Shown here: piece after piece, positions 6,136 through 6,634 of the stretch
Layout: every line of letters begins with the position of its first letter
How positions within the stretch are numbered: position 1 is the stretch's first letter
Assembly (NCBI GenBank): GCA_016791325.1
Contig: JAEUMU010000009.1
Span: forward strand, 1 to 6,634
Direction of reading: 5' to 3'
DNA: 6,634 bases
Source: Hyphomonadaceae bacterium
GTDB lineage: Bacteria > Pseudomonadota > Alphaproteobacteria > Caulobacterales > Aquidulcibacteraceae
The notes under the pieces: model-generated
Told to the model about the DNA's origin: nothing
What the model saw: only the letters and a program-made list of their open reading frames with translations
Database searches by the model: none
Program-made: the position numbers and the translations under genes

Positions 6136-6634
6136 TCACCGATACCACCTCCGGCAATCGCGGCTTGCTGCAAGCGGAGCCGCTGATCTTCGAAACCGGC
6201 CACGCCACAGGCACGGGCGTCGATCTGCCCGCGCCTAAGGGCGGCGCAGATAAGCTGGGCGGCCTCGGCCGCAAAGCGGCGCTCGATCTTCCGGGCTTGA
6301 GTGAGCCGGAAACCATGCGCCACTTTGTGCGCTTAAGCCAAAAAAACTACGCCATTGATCTCGGGCTCTTCCCGCTTGGCTCCTGCACGATGAAGCACAA
6401 TCCGCGCCTCAATGAGCGCGCCGCGCGCTTCGAGGGCTTCGCGGACCTGCATCCGCTGCAGCCGGTGGCGACGGTGCAGGGCGCGCTTGAGCTAATGGAT
6501 GAGCTCGCGCATTGGCTCTGCACGCTGACGGGCATGCCAGCGGTCGCGCTCTCGCCGAAAGCTGGCGCGCACGGCGAATTCGCCGGCATGCTGGCGATCA
6601 AGGCCGCGCTTGCAGCGCGCGGCGAAAGTCATCG
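6132..6634 (+). CDS. gcvPB: Glycine dehydrogenase (decarboxylating) subunit 2, GcvPB (5' part, cut by window end)
   Basis: The beta, PLP-carrying half of the P protein. Only the first 167 codons are present, open to the last base. ATG 6132 overlaps the gcvPA stop by four bases (ATGA), with GAAGAAGG (6117-6124) seven bases upstream. Seen: [18 protein letters not shown] (56-73), PLGSCTMK (81-88), NPRLNE (90-95), HPLQP (107-111), VQGALELM (115-122) and AGAHGE (144-149), all hallmarks of this subunit in the expected order. The PLP-binding lysine would lie beyond the window. The first 50 residues, rich in Gly and Ala, are ordinary for alphaproteobacterial versions. It is the fourth gene of the operon and presumably forms a heterotetramer with GcvPA. 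Confidence 0.95.
   Translation, partial: MITDTTSGNRGLLQAEPLIFETGHATGTGVDLPAPKGGADKLGGLGRKAALDLPGLSEPETMRHFVRLSQKNYAIDLGLFPLGSCTMKHNPRLNERAARFEGFADLHPLQPVATVQGALELMDELAHWLCTLTGMPAVALSPKAGAHGEFAGMLAIKAALAARGESH

Overview
The window reads as a GC-rich (roughly two-thirds G+C by eye) alphaproteobacterial chromosome segment, most likely from the Caulobacterales/Hyphomonadaceae side of the class. That placement is an inference from protein style: a glycine decarboxylase split into two subunits, a TrmN6-like methyltransferase diverging from a long-chain polyprenyl diphosphate synthase, and a glycine-cleavage operon in T-H-PA-PB order. No mobile element, CRISPR array, tRNA or rRNA was seen. The content is core metabolism. 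I found no unknown multigene system; the richest non-coding signal is the leader of the glycine-cleavage operon.

Left part (1-2228). A membrane phosphoglycosyl transferase of the WecA/WbpL type (44-1105, +) meets a polyprenyl diphosphate synthase of the IspB type (1102-2118, -) tail to tail. Their stop codons share the palindrome TTAA, so there is no intergenic space. The synthase start and a TrmN6-like methyltransferase (2229-2960, +) diverge from a 110-base spacer.

Centre (2961-3254). This 294-base gene-free stretch holds, in order, a GC-rich inverted repeat directly after the methyltransferase stop (possible terminator), a tandem glycine riboswitch (aptamer 1 at 3047-3129, aptamer 2 at 3139-3208), and an expression platform leading to the gcvT ribosome binding site. 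I can draw a second fold that competes with aptamer 2 and covers the Shine-Dalgarno, which would make this a glycine-activated translational switch.

Right part (3255-6634). gcvT, gcvH, gcvPA and the first 167 codons of gcvPB follow with overlaps of 1, 1 and 4 bases, a tightly coupled operon. Together P (PA+PB), H and T oxidatively cleave glycine to CO2, ammonia, 5,10-methylene-tetrahydrofolate and NADH. The L protein (lipoamide dehydrogenase) is not in the window. gcvPB runs off the right edge.
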